This document shows positions 54,757 to 64,000 of a stretch of 64,000 nt of DNA, in pieces. Source of the DNA: Paratinospora sagittata (taxonomy: Eukaryota; Streptophyta; Magnoliopsida; Ranunculales; Menispermaceae); contig CM069608.1 in assembly GCA_035771175.1 (NCBI GenBank), positions 13,668,019 to 13,732,018 of the forward strand. The letters run 5' to 3'. Position 1 is the first letter of the stretch. Each line of letters opens with the position of its first letter. The position numbers and the translations under genes are program-made. The notes below the pieces were generated by a model. The model did not search any database, was not told the DNA's origin, and saw only the letters and a program-made list of their open reading frames with translations.

Positions 54757-55345
54757 TATGTGCAAAACCGCAAGTGTACGGTGTCTAGTAATAGTAATAA
54801 CCGATGAAAATCGGGTTGTCATCCTCTGGGATTATTCACCTGACCAATTACCATTTTCACTAATCTTTAACTTTATCTAGCAAATCAAGTTATAGAGTTT
54901 CAAGTATTTAAATAGCAAATTAATTGAATCAAAACAAATCAACTGTGGAAAAATATCAATATATACCAGAAAATCTAGAGAATCAACTTCACTCAACTAT
55001 CACTTATGTATTTTAGACATGCTTATTATCAAATTCATTTTCTAGTTTATAAGCCAAAATCCTTAAGTCTCTAATTCCCCCTCTCGAGTGCCGAATTAGA
55101 ACGTATTACTAAGAATAGGGTTCGATCTCTCATTGAAACTCATATTCCTTGCAACCCATTATACTTTGTGATTTTCCTACAACTTCAAGAGTTATCGTAA
55201 ATCTCTCGATTCTACGACAATCTCAGGTCATAAATCCCTTATTCCAACCTAGGAAACCCTCTCTCGAGTGTCGCCTCCAAAGTCTATGATCAATTAATCC
55301 GTGGCTACAAGATTAAGAGGGCCACTAATTGAACCACAGAAAAAT
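54757..55345. repeat. Unclassified retroelement-like repeat
   Basis: Starts TGTATGTGCAAAACCGCAAG, then GTACGGTGTCTAGTAATAG and CGGGTTGTCATCCTCTGGGA, later CCCTCTCGAGTGCCGAATTA and a second CTCTCGAGTGTCGC, ending GGCCACTAATTGAACCAC. I recognise the layout as a common plant retroelement-associated non-coding segment but cannot name the family. No coding sequence. Confidence 0.4.
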
Positions 55346-56140
55346 GCTCTTTACACCACAAAAAACCACCCATTTCAATTCCAATAATATCCTCATGTAC
55401 TTGTACCAAAATGTCCCTAACTTAATCTTCTTTACCAAAATCACACAACTCAATTGCTAACCTGACCCCATCACTATTCACCGTCACCTTGCACGTTTCT
55501 TTTTCTTCCTCCACCAATTTTCTTCACTCCTTCAAGGATTTTTTTTTTCATTCCAAATAGCATATTCAAGGTATGTGATCCATTTTTAGAAGTTTACAAG
55601 CATTTTTTTTGTTTTTACAAGCCTATTTTTGTGTTTTTTAGTGTATTGAATTTCTAATTTAAACCCAAATCAATCTTGTAGGTTAATCTAAAACCACCAA
55701 TTTTCTACACATTTTCAAAGCAATATGAAAAGAGCTTCAGGTTTAGAAGACGACGCGCATCATTCTAAGGTATTTTTTCATTTTTTTGGAAACATTTTAA
55801 AATTTTGTTGCGATATTGATCGTCGTGGGTTTCGGTCTTGTGTGACCAAACCGGACGTATTGGTTCGATCCAAGGTGACCTAACCAGTCGTATTTGCATG
55901 TTTTGTTTGGGTAACCGAACCATTACGTCCCGGTTCGGTAACTGACGTCTGAACCAGTCATTTTTTTGTGTTTTAAATACATCAATATTTTTTTTTTACA
56001 TTGAGGTTGTTTTTATATCATTTCCATTGCAATTAGGTTTCATTACGTCAAATTTGAATTTCTTGGTTAATTTCAAGATGAAGATCCAAGTGAGCCATTG
56101 GAGATTGTTATCAACTATACATAGCACATTACCCTTCTCA
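55346..56140 (+). other. Upstream region of the FAR1/MULE-OTU gene with CCGAACC repeats
   Basis: Pyrimidine-rich leader-like sequence (55430-55560). Then 55840-55960 has several GGTTCGGTAACTGAC / GTAACCGAACC motifs in both orientations. The same motif recurs beyond the gene at 58985-59165, suggesting subterminal repeats of one element. Confidence 0.45.
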
Positions 56141-57760
56141 TTTCATTCACGACCAAACAAGAGCTTGTTTCATGGGTACAAGACGTTGGGAGGAGGAATG
56201 GTTTGGTCATTATAACTAGGAACTCTGATACAGGGGGTAACGATAGGAGACCTAGAATTATTTTTGCTTGTGAGAGATTTGATCACTATAAATCTGTAGC
56301 TCAGAAAGATTTAGATAACTAGAATAAGAGGAGGAGTGACACATGGACAAAGAAATGCGAATGACCTTTTCTATTAAAGGCGAAGATGCCTAGGGATAAT
56401 GAATGGGTTTTGGACAAAGCATGTGGCACTCATAATCATCCAGCAGCAAATACTTGGAAGGGCATTCCTATGTTGGGAGGTTAACTAAGGAAGAGATGGA
56501 TATTATGATTCAGATATCCAAAAATAATGTCAGGCCGAAAGACATCCTTATGACATTGAAAGAAAGAGATGTCACTAATACATCTACTTTGAAGACGATC
56601 TACAATGTGAAACAAAAGCACAGAATAATGGAGTATGGAGGTAGATCTCAGATGCAACAACTGTTGCATAAGCAAGAAGAAGAAGCATATGTTTCGTGGA
56701 ACAAATGTTATGAGGGAACTAATATTGTGAAAAACTTGGTTAGGGCTCATCCCGTTGTTGTTGATCTTGTGAGATGTTTTCCTCATGTTTTGTTAATGGG
56801 TTGTACGTACAAGAAAAATAAGTATAGATTTTCATTGTTACAAATTATTGGCGTCTACATCAACAGATATGACATTCTCAGTAGCGATCGTGTATTTGGA
56901 GTCTGAAAGTGAAGACAATTACACTTGAGCACTTGATAAATTGAGTCAATTGTTGGATGGTTGGTCCCTACCCAAAGTAATTGTGACAGGCGTAGAGTTG
57001 GCTTTGCTTAATGCAGTTGCCAAACTGTTCCCTAATAGCACTCACTTACTTTGTACGTGGCACATCAACAAAAATGTGTTGGCTAAATCTAAGGGTTACT
57101 TTGAGAAGAAAAATGACTTTGAAGCTTTTTTGAGCTCATGGAATGAGTTGGTTGCTAGTGAAACAATGGAGGAGTACCACCAACATGAGCGAGTGTTGTC
57201 TCAAAAGTACAATGAGTATCCTGGTTTGGTGCAATATCTAAAATCTACATGGTTGGATCTCTATAAGGAAAGGTTTGTAAAGGCATAGAAAAATCAATAT
57301 AGGCACCTTGGCAACACCATAACCAACAGGGCAAAGAGAGCTCATTCAAAGTTGAAAGGATATTTAGGCTCATCTCAAGGTAATTTTGAGACTTCTTGGG
57401 TGGTTATCAATTCAATGCTCGAGTTGCAACATACTGAGATCAAGGGTTCATTTGAAAGGAGCCTGAACATTGTATAACATAACTATCAGACTCCAACTTA
57501 CAAAAATTTGCATGGATTTGTCTCTAAAGCCGCATTGGAAAAGATATCCGAGGAGCTAAAATGGAGTGAATACATTAGAATGGACTGAAATGCTTGTGGG
57601 TGTGTGTTATAAAGAACACATGGGTTACCTTGTGCCCATGAGCTTATTTTGTGTAAACAAGCGAATATGTCAATTCCTCTCTCTTCAATAGATGCCCATT
57701 AGAGGAAATTAAACCTTGTTCCTTGCAAGAATAACAATGGGAGTGCCGAGGGTAGAATGA
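56141..57760 (+). pseudogene. FAR1-like/MULE transposase (copy 2)
   Basis: Domain order on the plus strand. A FAR1-type zinc DNA-binding region (about 56150-56450; TKQELVSWVQDVGRRNGLVI, CERFDHYKS) is followed by HSYVGRLTKEEMDIMIQISK (56463). The MULE core has VLLMGCTYKKNKYRFSLLQI (56786-56845) and KVIVTGVELALLNAVAKLFP (56971-57030). Then come CTWHINKNVLAKSKGYF, the helical insert to 57480 and a SWIM finger CGCVL*RTHGLPCAHE (about 57590-57640). Family members have Asp at D-S-T-Y-K and T-D-R-E; here these read GCTYK and TGVE, so two catalytic acids are lost. Several stops. Transposase-derived and inactive. Confidence 0.88.
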
Positions 57761-58040
57761 TTCAAAGGATTAGAGAGATAAATACCCCTTCATCCATTGT
57801 TATCACTATGCCTGAGGAAATAAAGAAAACAAGAAGGGACCAAGTAAGAAGATTGATAAATCAACAAAAAGAAGTCTCTCACTGTTTAAGCATGTCTTGT
57901 CTGCCCATGCTACTTCTTCTGCGCATGCCTTTTCTTCTGTATCATCAACAAAAAAGAACTACAGGACTTGCTCAAAGAAATTTGAGCTTTATGTGGATCA
58001 GTTCCCTAGTGGTTAGCGCCAGTACATTCATTAAGTGAAG

Positions 58041-58685
58041 GATGTCAAACCCAATGGACATTGTCGGTATCGGGTAGTTGTTAAGGCATTGGGTTTAGGA
58101 GCAGATGGTTGGCACAAGTGAGGATGGACTTATTGAGAGAGGTGCAAAGATATGAAGACCATTAAACATCAATTTTGGGAAGTTCAAAGAGGGTGCACGA
58201 GATAATCAAGTCGTTGCGTTGTTATGACACTCCAGCACCTTATCATGCATGGATGACACTGTCAGATATGGGTTTGATGTTAGCCTTATGTTACAATGCA
58301 ATGGTGGTGCTTCTGTCAATGTCACAATGCCTGACATTTCTTCCCTTACGAACTGAGGCTTCTCCATTTAATGCAAAGTGCATGATTGGCATTGGTTATG
58401 TGAACAATAACCATTTTAGTACAGGTATGAATAACTTCTTTATTTTTATTATCTTGGGAGACAATTTTGTGGGCGTATGAAATGCAAATTTTGACATTAT
58501 CATGCTCATTTGTAGGTTTTGCTCGATTCTACATGCCCAATACCTCCAATATCAACTGATTGGCATAGATTTTGTTTTTCACATGCAAAGGGATGGGAGA
58601 TACCATATATCGTATGTAACATGGAAAGGTCACCCAAGACACAGTGGACCTGGACACTCCTTAGGGATAATACACTTATTGAATA
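58041..58685 (+). pseudogene. OTU-like cysteine protease domain of copy 2, with one intron
   Basis: DVKPNGHCRYRVV at 58041 contains the OTU nucleophile motif D-x-x-x-N-G-x-C (Cys codon 58062-58064). The normal C-F/L is C-R. It continues SSKRVHEIIKSLRCYDTPAP, YHAWMTLSDMGLMLALCYNA and LTFLPLRTEA to YVNNNHF with the expected catalytic His (58412-58414). A GT-AG intron (58425-58515) separates the tail DSTCPIPPISTDWHRF…GWEIPYI. OTU enzymes remove ubiquitin-like modifiers. Its fusion to FAR1/MULE transposase is seen in other plant genes. Frame breaks occur before and after 58175. Confidence 0.75.
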
Positions 58686-58690
58686 GTTTT

Positions 58691-58938
58691 TTTGTAAATG
58701 TTGAAATATTTACATACAATTTTCATTTTGATATACAGACAACTTGTATAGCCAAATTCAAACTTATAGAAATGTCATTTTGTTGATTATTTTGCACATG
58801 TTTACTGCAAATTTTTTGTAAATGTTGGAATATTTACTTACAATTGTCATTTTGATATACAAACGACTTGTATAGCCAAATTCAATCGAATAAAACTGTC
58901 ATTTTGTTGATTATTTTGCACATGTTTACTGAAAATTT
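58691..58938. repeat. Tandem duplication, 2 x 124 bp
   Basis: TTTGTAAATGTTGRAATATTTAC starts at 58691 and 58815. Each unit runs through GACAACTTGTATAGCC / GACGACTTGTATAGCC to GCACATGTTTACTG. It directly follows the OTU stop, so it is probably a 3' untranslated duplication. Confidence 0.88.
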
Positions 58939-58984
58939 GCAAGTTGACTTGAATGTTACACTCAAAACCATAAGAAACCCAAAA

Positions 58985-59168
58985 AATACCTGGTTCGATC
59001 CAATTCTATCGAACATAATCAATTAGTTCAGTAACTTCTAACCGAACCATAAGAAACATCTTCGGTGTAACTGACCGAACAGTACATTGAGAACATTGTT
59101 CAAGCCACAACATACACTGTTCGGTAACTAGTGACCGAACGTTGTGAATATAATACTAGTTCGGTGGC
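58985..59168. repeat. CCGAACC-type subterminal repeats downstream of the OTU gene
   Basis: TGGTTCGATCC, CTAACCGAACC, AACTGACCGAACAGT, GTTCGGTAACTAGTGACCGAAC and AGTTCGGTGG occur within 180 bp. GTTCGGTAACTAGTGACCGAAC is an almost perfect dyad. They match motifs at 55840-55960 upstream of the transposase. Terminal inverted repeats could not be fixed because an LTR begins at 59174. Confidence 0.65.
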
Positions 59169-59173
59169 ATAAT

Positions 59174-60510
59174 GTTGGCCCAGATATGTCCAAGAGGGGG
59201 GTGAATTGGACACTTAGACAAATTAAGAAATAATTACAATGGCAAAAATTAAAGTGCAAAAAGTAAACAAATATGCAAAGTCGATTTATAGTGGTTCGGC
59301 TACTTTCCTACATCCACTACCTAACCTCCTAAGTTAGGATTTTGAACCATATCACTAAGGGATTCTCTTACGGGTGAGAATCAAACCGTTACACCTTTTC
59401 TCAACTTGCGGGTGTGAGAACAACTGTTACACTGCTCAGCTGACAGGCGTGAGACCAACCTATCACAACTTACAGGTGTGAGACAAACCTAAGCTTTCTC
59501 AACTTACGGGTGTGAGAAGACCTGACCTTGTTGAATATAGAATATCAACTCAGTAGTTTATCTAACTACTGTTACAACCTTGATACAATATACAAGATAT
59601 GAAATTGAGTACAATTGTATCCTATGAACTATCTCTCAAATTTCTCTTTCAGCAAGAACGATATAAGTAAAAACAATGTTGAATAATTTGAGTGAAAATA
59701 GTTTAAACTTTCAAATCGATTCTCAGATAAAGATAGAATCTTAGCTTAGTGTGAAAATCATTTGAATAAGTAATGATTCAAATAAACGCTTTGAAACTTG
59801 AATAACTTAAGGTTTTTGAATCATATGAAAATTCGACTAACTTTCAAAAAGTGTTTTACCTCAGAGAATTTTTAGTGTTGGTCTTAACAAATTGTTAAGA
59901 GTCTGTATTTATAGACTTGCAGAGATGAAGATGTTGTTCATTTGAATTTGAATTTCAAATATGAACGTTTACTCACAACAACTAGAATATATCACAAAAA
60001 TAGCAACTGACACATTTCATGAATGTTTTGATTTTCTCCATATACAAGAATAAGGAAAGTTTTAGAAGACGTGGTTCGTGAATCAGAGAATATCTCTTAC
60101 AAATACAGAAAATTGATTTCATACGAAAAGTTGTTTTGAAAAGTTGGCTAAAAGGACGTACATGTCAGAACAACAAAAATATCATTTTTGTCGTTTTGTT
60201 CCTTTGAGGGCGCTCATAGAATATCAGCGTCCTACTGAACGATGAAGTGAGGGCACTATTGCATAATAAGCGTCCTGACTTGCTTTGACAATAAAATGAC
60301 TTAATTCATGAGGGCGCTACTTCGCAGTAAGCATCCTGCTCTGTTTTAAAACTTTAGACACACGAGGGCGCTATTCAAGAGTAAGCATCCTAAACTATTA
60401 AAAAACAGTTTTAAAACAATGTTAAGTGCACTAATGGATGGTAAGCATCCTGAAAGTTATTTAAGTTGATTCTAAAGATGAGGGTGCTCCTACACAAGTA
60501 GCGTCCTGAT
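59174..60510 (-). repeat. SIRE-like LTR, truncated by a gypsy insertion
   Basis: Low end TGTTGGCCCAGATATGTCC (59174) and AGGGGGGTGAATTGGACACT. U5 ladder of CAACTTACGGGTGTGAGA repeats at 59395-59520, minus-strand TATA 59905-59914, dyad array 60205-60510 (GAGGGCGCTCA, AGCGTCCTACTG and so on). It stops at 60510 where TGTAATACCC begins. Its high-coordinate end is not in the window. Confidence 0.88.
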
Positions 60511-61938
60511 TGTAATACCCTAGGATTGCACAAAAATAAATAAATAAATTTCTCGGGTACCTGCCCGATCGTTCGGGCGGTGCTTGAACGTCTCGAACGT
60601 TTAGGCGCCAAAAATCTCTATATAAACAACCCTCCCCCTCCTCATTTTCTCACACCAAATCACCTTCTCTAGTGATTTTTCCTCCTCTTTTCACTCATTC
60701 TGAGTTCTTGTCTGTTTGAGACTCTCTATTCGAGACTCTCGATGCGGTGCGACGAAGTTCTGTCCGGAGGAAAGCGCTAGATTTGAAAGAAGAAGTTTTT
60801 ATCTGAAGGTGGGGAAGGAAACATAGGTTTGCATGTCTTATAACTTTTATTAAAGTTTACATTCATTTATTATTATGTCTACCATTCATTTACACAGCAT
60901 TATACCATATAATATTTATATTATCATATTTATGCTCGTATATTTGGAATTCATGTATCACACTGTTGTAATGTCGGATTTGTGGTCAATCTGGCTCAAC
61001 CATACTTGGTCTTGTCCTCAGTAACTTTAAATAGTGAATGGGAGGCAGCGTGCTGCTCTAGGCGATTGGTATTTAAGCAGACCTCGTGTCTCACCTCTCA
61101 ACTGGAGACTGACCTGGTTGGTCTTATTGAAAGCTATCAGCTTATACAAGTAATACTGAATATCCTAACCTTACACGTCGTGATACCGACCCTGATAAGG
61201 ATCACTAGACGTTGCCAAAGTCATTCTAAATATTAAGTAAAGACCGAACCAGTTCATGCAGACCAATTCATGCATTGGCATCATACATATCACCACCTAG
61301 GGACGTATGTGGTTTATGATTCATAAAATAGTTAGGAGCATTGCTCGCGATTCATTATATTTCTCTAGAGAGGGATGTACAATGAGAACCCGGCTACGCC
61401 TGGGGAGGGACATTTGTACGTGAATCCAGAGCATCGTTCCTGAGGAGAGATATACAATGAGAACTTGGCTACGCCTGGGGAAGGACATCTGTACGTGAAC
61501 TCAGGCGATGTACAATCATCAAACCATTACGAGACGGAGTCATGCATATACATATATATTGATTGATTATGATGCTTTGATGTGTATTTAAGATATTTAA
61601 TTATGAAGTTTGTTTTATTAATTGTTATATTCACAAACTATTTTACCCACTGAGCGCGTTAAGCTCACTCCATTGTTATCCAATTTTTCACAAGAAATTA
61701 GGGTAGACTAGGTCCAGGGTTATGAGGCCACATTTTGTACCCTTTGTATTAAACATTGGGGATTTTTGGGAGAGTGTTCCATTAACCATTTCATGTACAA
61801 ATGTATTATGAATTAAATGAAATCAGACTTGTACTGTATTGTATTTACGTTGCGTACTCTGATATTACCATTGTTATGATTCCAAATGCGCTCCATCCGC
61901 GAGTGTACCGCCGGTTTAGGTGCGTCCGGGGGGTGGAA
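60511..61938 (+). repeat. Gypsy-type 5' LTR of a large non-autonomous element (about 1.43 kb)
   Basis: Begins TGTAATACCCTAGG, ends near GTGCGTCCGGGGGGTGG, followed by a PBS. It has a TATA box (CTATATAAAC, 60618-60627), with CCCGATCGTTCGGG and GAACGTCTCGAACG just upstream. The R/U5 signature CACTGAGCGCGTTAAGCTCAC is at 61649-61669. It contains two imperfect copies of an about 78-bp unit, GAGAACCCGGCTACGCCTGGG and GAGAACTTGGCTACGCCTGGG (61370-61500). The exact 3' end is uncertain by a few bases. Confidence 0.85.
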
Positions 61939-61945
61939 AATTTAA

Positions 61946-61957
61946 TGGTATCAGAGC
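61946..61957 (+). other. Primer-binding site (tRNA-iMet)
   Basis: TGGTATCAGAGC, a perfect 12-base match to the usual site, followed by GTACGG. Confidence 0.92.
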
Positions 61958-62007
61958 GTACGGTCCACGGCCCGCCTAAGTCCACCAAATTAGGAGAAGA
62001 AATTATT

Positions 62008-62215
62008 TTATTAGATATATATATATATATATGAATTATATATAGTTGAGATTTATATTAAATATATATCTAGAAACTATATAGTTTTATATAGTTTAGA
62101 TTTAAATATGTATAGTTATGATTTATGAAAACTATATATATAGTTATATTAAATATATATATCTATATACATCCATGTATATATAAGATATATATATATA
62201 TATATATCATATTGC
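62008..62215. repeat. AT-rich microsatellite cluster
   Basis: Runs of (AT)n at about 62014-62031 and 62188-62207, with interrupted TATATA between. This is leader sequence of the element between PBS and ORF. No coding content. Confidence 0.9.
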
Positions 62216-62359
62216 TAATGGAGAATTTTGATTAAATGATGGCATAAACATCAAGAGAAAAAATAGAAAATAGTGTCTAACGGACAAAGAATAAATTTTA
62301 AAAAATGTTAGGAACATATTTTGTGTGTTTCACAAGTTTATTTTCCTTTCAGCAAAAGA

Positions 62360-63940
62360 ATGGCCTCAAGTGAAGGAGCAACTTCCACTAGCATGGAACC
62401 AATTCCCACTAGGCTTAAGGAATTATCCAAAAGGGAGGTTATGACTATGGGGAGCATAGACAATAGAGATCTCCGCCTCCGTCCGATCCTTCCCGACAAA
62501 CTTGCAATTCTGGAGTGGTTTAACATCACAAAAGTTGAGGGTCACGTCTCTTACAACTTGGTGAGATCCTTCTACGAAGCCATGAATTGCGTAGGACTTC
62601 AGGAAGATGGGATCAACCCTGTTTTGGAGACAACAGTCATGGAAATAAAAATTTCTATCAAAGTCGAAATCATTGCTCGACTTATGGAGATTCCGATTGA
62701 GGAGAGAATTATTGATACGCACGAACCCCAGACAGTTGCAAAGATCGCAGAGTCTAATGAACAATTGTTCAACTACCTCGCCAAAGAGCCATACACTCAA
62801 TCGACGTACACCAACCTCCCAAACAATTATCTTAAGCCATCTCTTGCCGGCCTTGGTAAGATCGTATACGGAAACATCTTGTCAGAAAGGGGGACTAGAG
62901 GCACTATGACAAAAGCTTAACTTCTTGTGTAATATTGCATAGAGAAAAAATTTAAGGTCTCCCTACCTCACATCATCATCCAACAAATGTTGAAAGTAAT
63001 TCAAAACCCTTTGAGAAAGGATCTCCTCGGCTACGGAGCCTTGATCATGAGGATGCTATACTAGGCAAACATCAACACTTTTGATGAGTCTTCGAAGCAG
63101 ATCACTAAGCCGGTTGCAACATCTTCTATTTTCAATATATATGTCACGAGGGGAGGGGTAACTGACGAGGAAGTATTCGGCGCTACAATAGGAAATGCCG
63201 AACGAATGACAGACGAACATGGACGTTGTCATCGAAAAAGCCGACACAAGCTTCCCATCAGATAAGTACCAAATAATGAGCCAAATCAAAATCCTACATC
63301 AAACCCAACCCCAAATAATGATCCTACCAATCGAATATTCACTGAGGAAGATCTATTTGCCAACCTAAATCAACCTCAACCAAGTCAAGATAGACAAAGT
63401 GCTCAAGCAAATCCACCTGCTTGGAACATGCCAACTCAAGGCAACACGTCGTACCAAAGGTTTCCAACACCTGAGGTACTATATCAGCCAGTTCCACAAA
63501 ATTCCTGTAAACCAACAACAACAGAGTTAGGCAGTACCAAATTTTGGAAGGCAGGACATACCAACGAGCCCTTTGTTTCAAAACTTTTCACCCCAAACAT
63601 ATCCAAATATCCAAGGGGTTCCAATTAGGGGATCCCCGTACGATCACATTAATTATCCCTCACCTATGAATCACCCATACAATCAATATTTTCCACCAAT
63701 GCCTACGGCCTACCCTCCACCTATGGGACAATCAACATGGGACAATCGACCAACCCATTTGAACAGTTAAATTTAATGGCATCCAATATTGCTGAAATGA
63801 GAGAGACTCAAAATATTATATTAACGCGTATGCAAAACTTCGAGGAACAACGAGCAAACTCTCAACCTTCTGGTAGTAGTCGTTCTGTACCTAGCATGGG
63901 ATCTAGAAGGAGCGGTAGTAGGCAGGAAAATCAAGATTGA
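62360..63940 (+). pseudogene. Plant-transposon-protein (PF20167-like) ORF of a gypsy-type non-autonomous element
   Basis: ATG at 62360 (MASSEGATSTSMEPIPTRLK). Globular domain: LAILEWFNITKVEGHVSYNL, VRSFYEAMNC, METRLMEIP-like region, LGKIVYGNILSERGTRGTMT (to 62920). After an in-frame stop and shifts it continues EKKFKVSLPHIIIQQMLKVI and GYGALIMRMLY (about 62940-63060). Then come a spacer, a Pro/Gln/Asn-rich segment (63300-63770; FPPMPTAYPPPMGQ) and a short helix NLMASNIAEMRETQNIILTR followed by a Ser/Arg tail to the stop at 63940. There is no capsid, protease or RT motif. The domain aligns with the accessory ORF at 36480-39388. Frame broken at least three times. Function unknown. Confidence 0.75.
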
Positions 63941-64000
63941 TTACTGGCATTGTAAACTTTTTATATATGAATGAGAATATTTTGTTTAAGATTATCTTTG
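63941..64000 (+). other. Downstream internal sequence, runs off the window
   Basis: Sixty bases of AT-rich sequence after the last stop, with no recognisable feature. The rest of the element and its 3' LTR lie beyond the window. Confidence 0.6.

Noticed and set aside
54757..55345. rRNA or snRNA-like conserved sequence
   Set aside because: The strongly patterned CTCTCGAGTGYCG blocks recall a retroelement-associated repeat; no known structural RNA signature is visible.

Overview
This window looks like a heterochromatic, transposon-packed stretch of a eudicot plant nuclear genome. It is AT-rich. Almost every recognisable coding piece belongs to plant-type Ty1/copia (SIRE/Maximus-like and one other copia) or Ty3/gypsy (chromovirus-like) LTR retrotransposons or to Mutator-like DNA transposons. 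Primer-binding sites match initiator tRNA-Met. I see no convincing intact host gene, tRNA, rRNA or CRISPR array. Nearly all ORFs carry stops or frameshifts, so they are annotated as pseudogenes; species cannot be told from the sequence.

Layout. 1-840: end of a minus-strand gypsy element. 1384-4548: a copia LTR-like stretch, a perfect palindrome and a minus-strand copia gag-IN-RT remnant. 4549-8590: minus-oriented SIRE-like LTR split by a plus-oriented LTR. 9050-11160: plus-strand LTR fragment fused to SIRE gag. 12156-19087: a solo gypsy-type LTR with perfect TSD (TAGAT), split by a 4.46-kb MULE (12400-16855, perfect 9-bp TSD) whose TIRs are chains of perfect palindromes. 19088-24480: gypsy LTR remnant, SIRE gag start, and a plus-strand SIRE 5' LTR-PBS-gag. 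24481-45520: a gypsy element (LTR-gag-PR-RT-RH-IN) split at 31293/45219 by a 13.9-kb SIRE-like element. That inner element lacks pol, carries gag plus an accessory env-like ORF, and is itself invaded by two solo LTRs, a 104-bp mini solo LTR and a CACTA MITE. 45521-54193: a second SIRE-like element with all pol domains, whose 5' LTR is split by another solo LTR. 54194-59168: two opposed remnants of a FAR1/MULE transposase gene, one with an OTU-protease-like domain. 59174-60510: SIRE LTR cut by a gypsy-type LTR (60511-about 61938), which starts an element carrying a non-pol ORF homologous to the accessory ORF of the nested SIRE element; it runs off the window.

Most striking: nearly every LTR, copia and gypsy alike, holds an array of short GC-rich dyads (AGGACGCT...AGCGCCCT, GGAACGCGYTCC or GAAGCGCGCTCCT). 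Where a TATA box can be seen, the array lies upstream of it. A similar array plus TATA sits upstream of the accessory ORF inside the pol-less SIRE element. This looks like a shared U3 enhancer or structural module. The second notable theme is an accessory gene shared by copia-type and gypsy-type non-autonomous elements.
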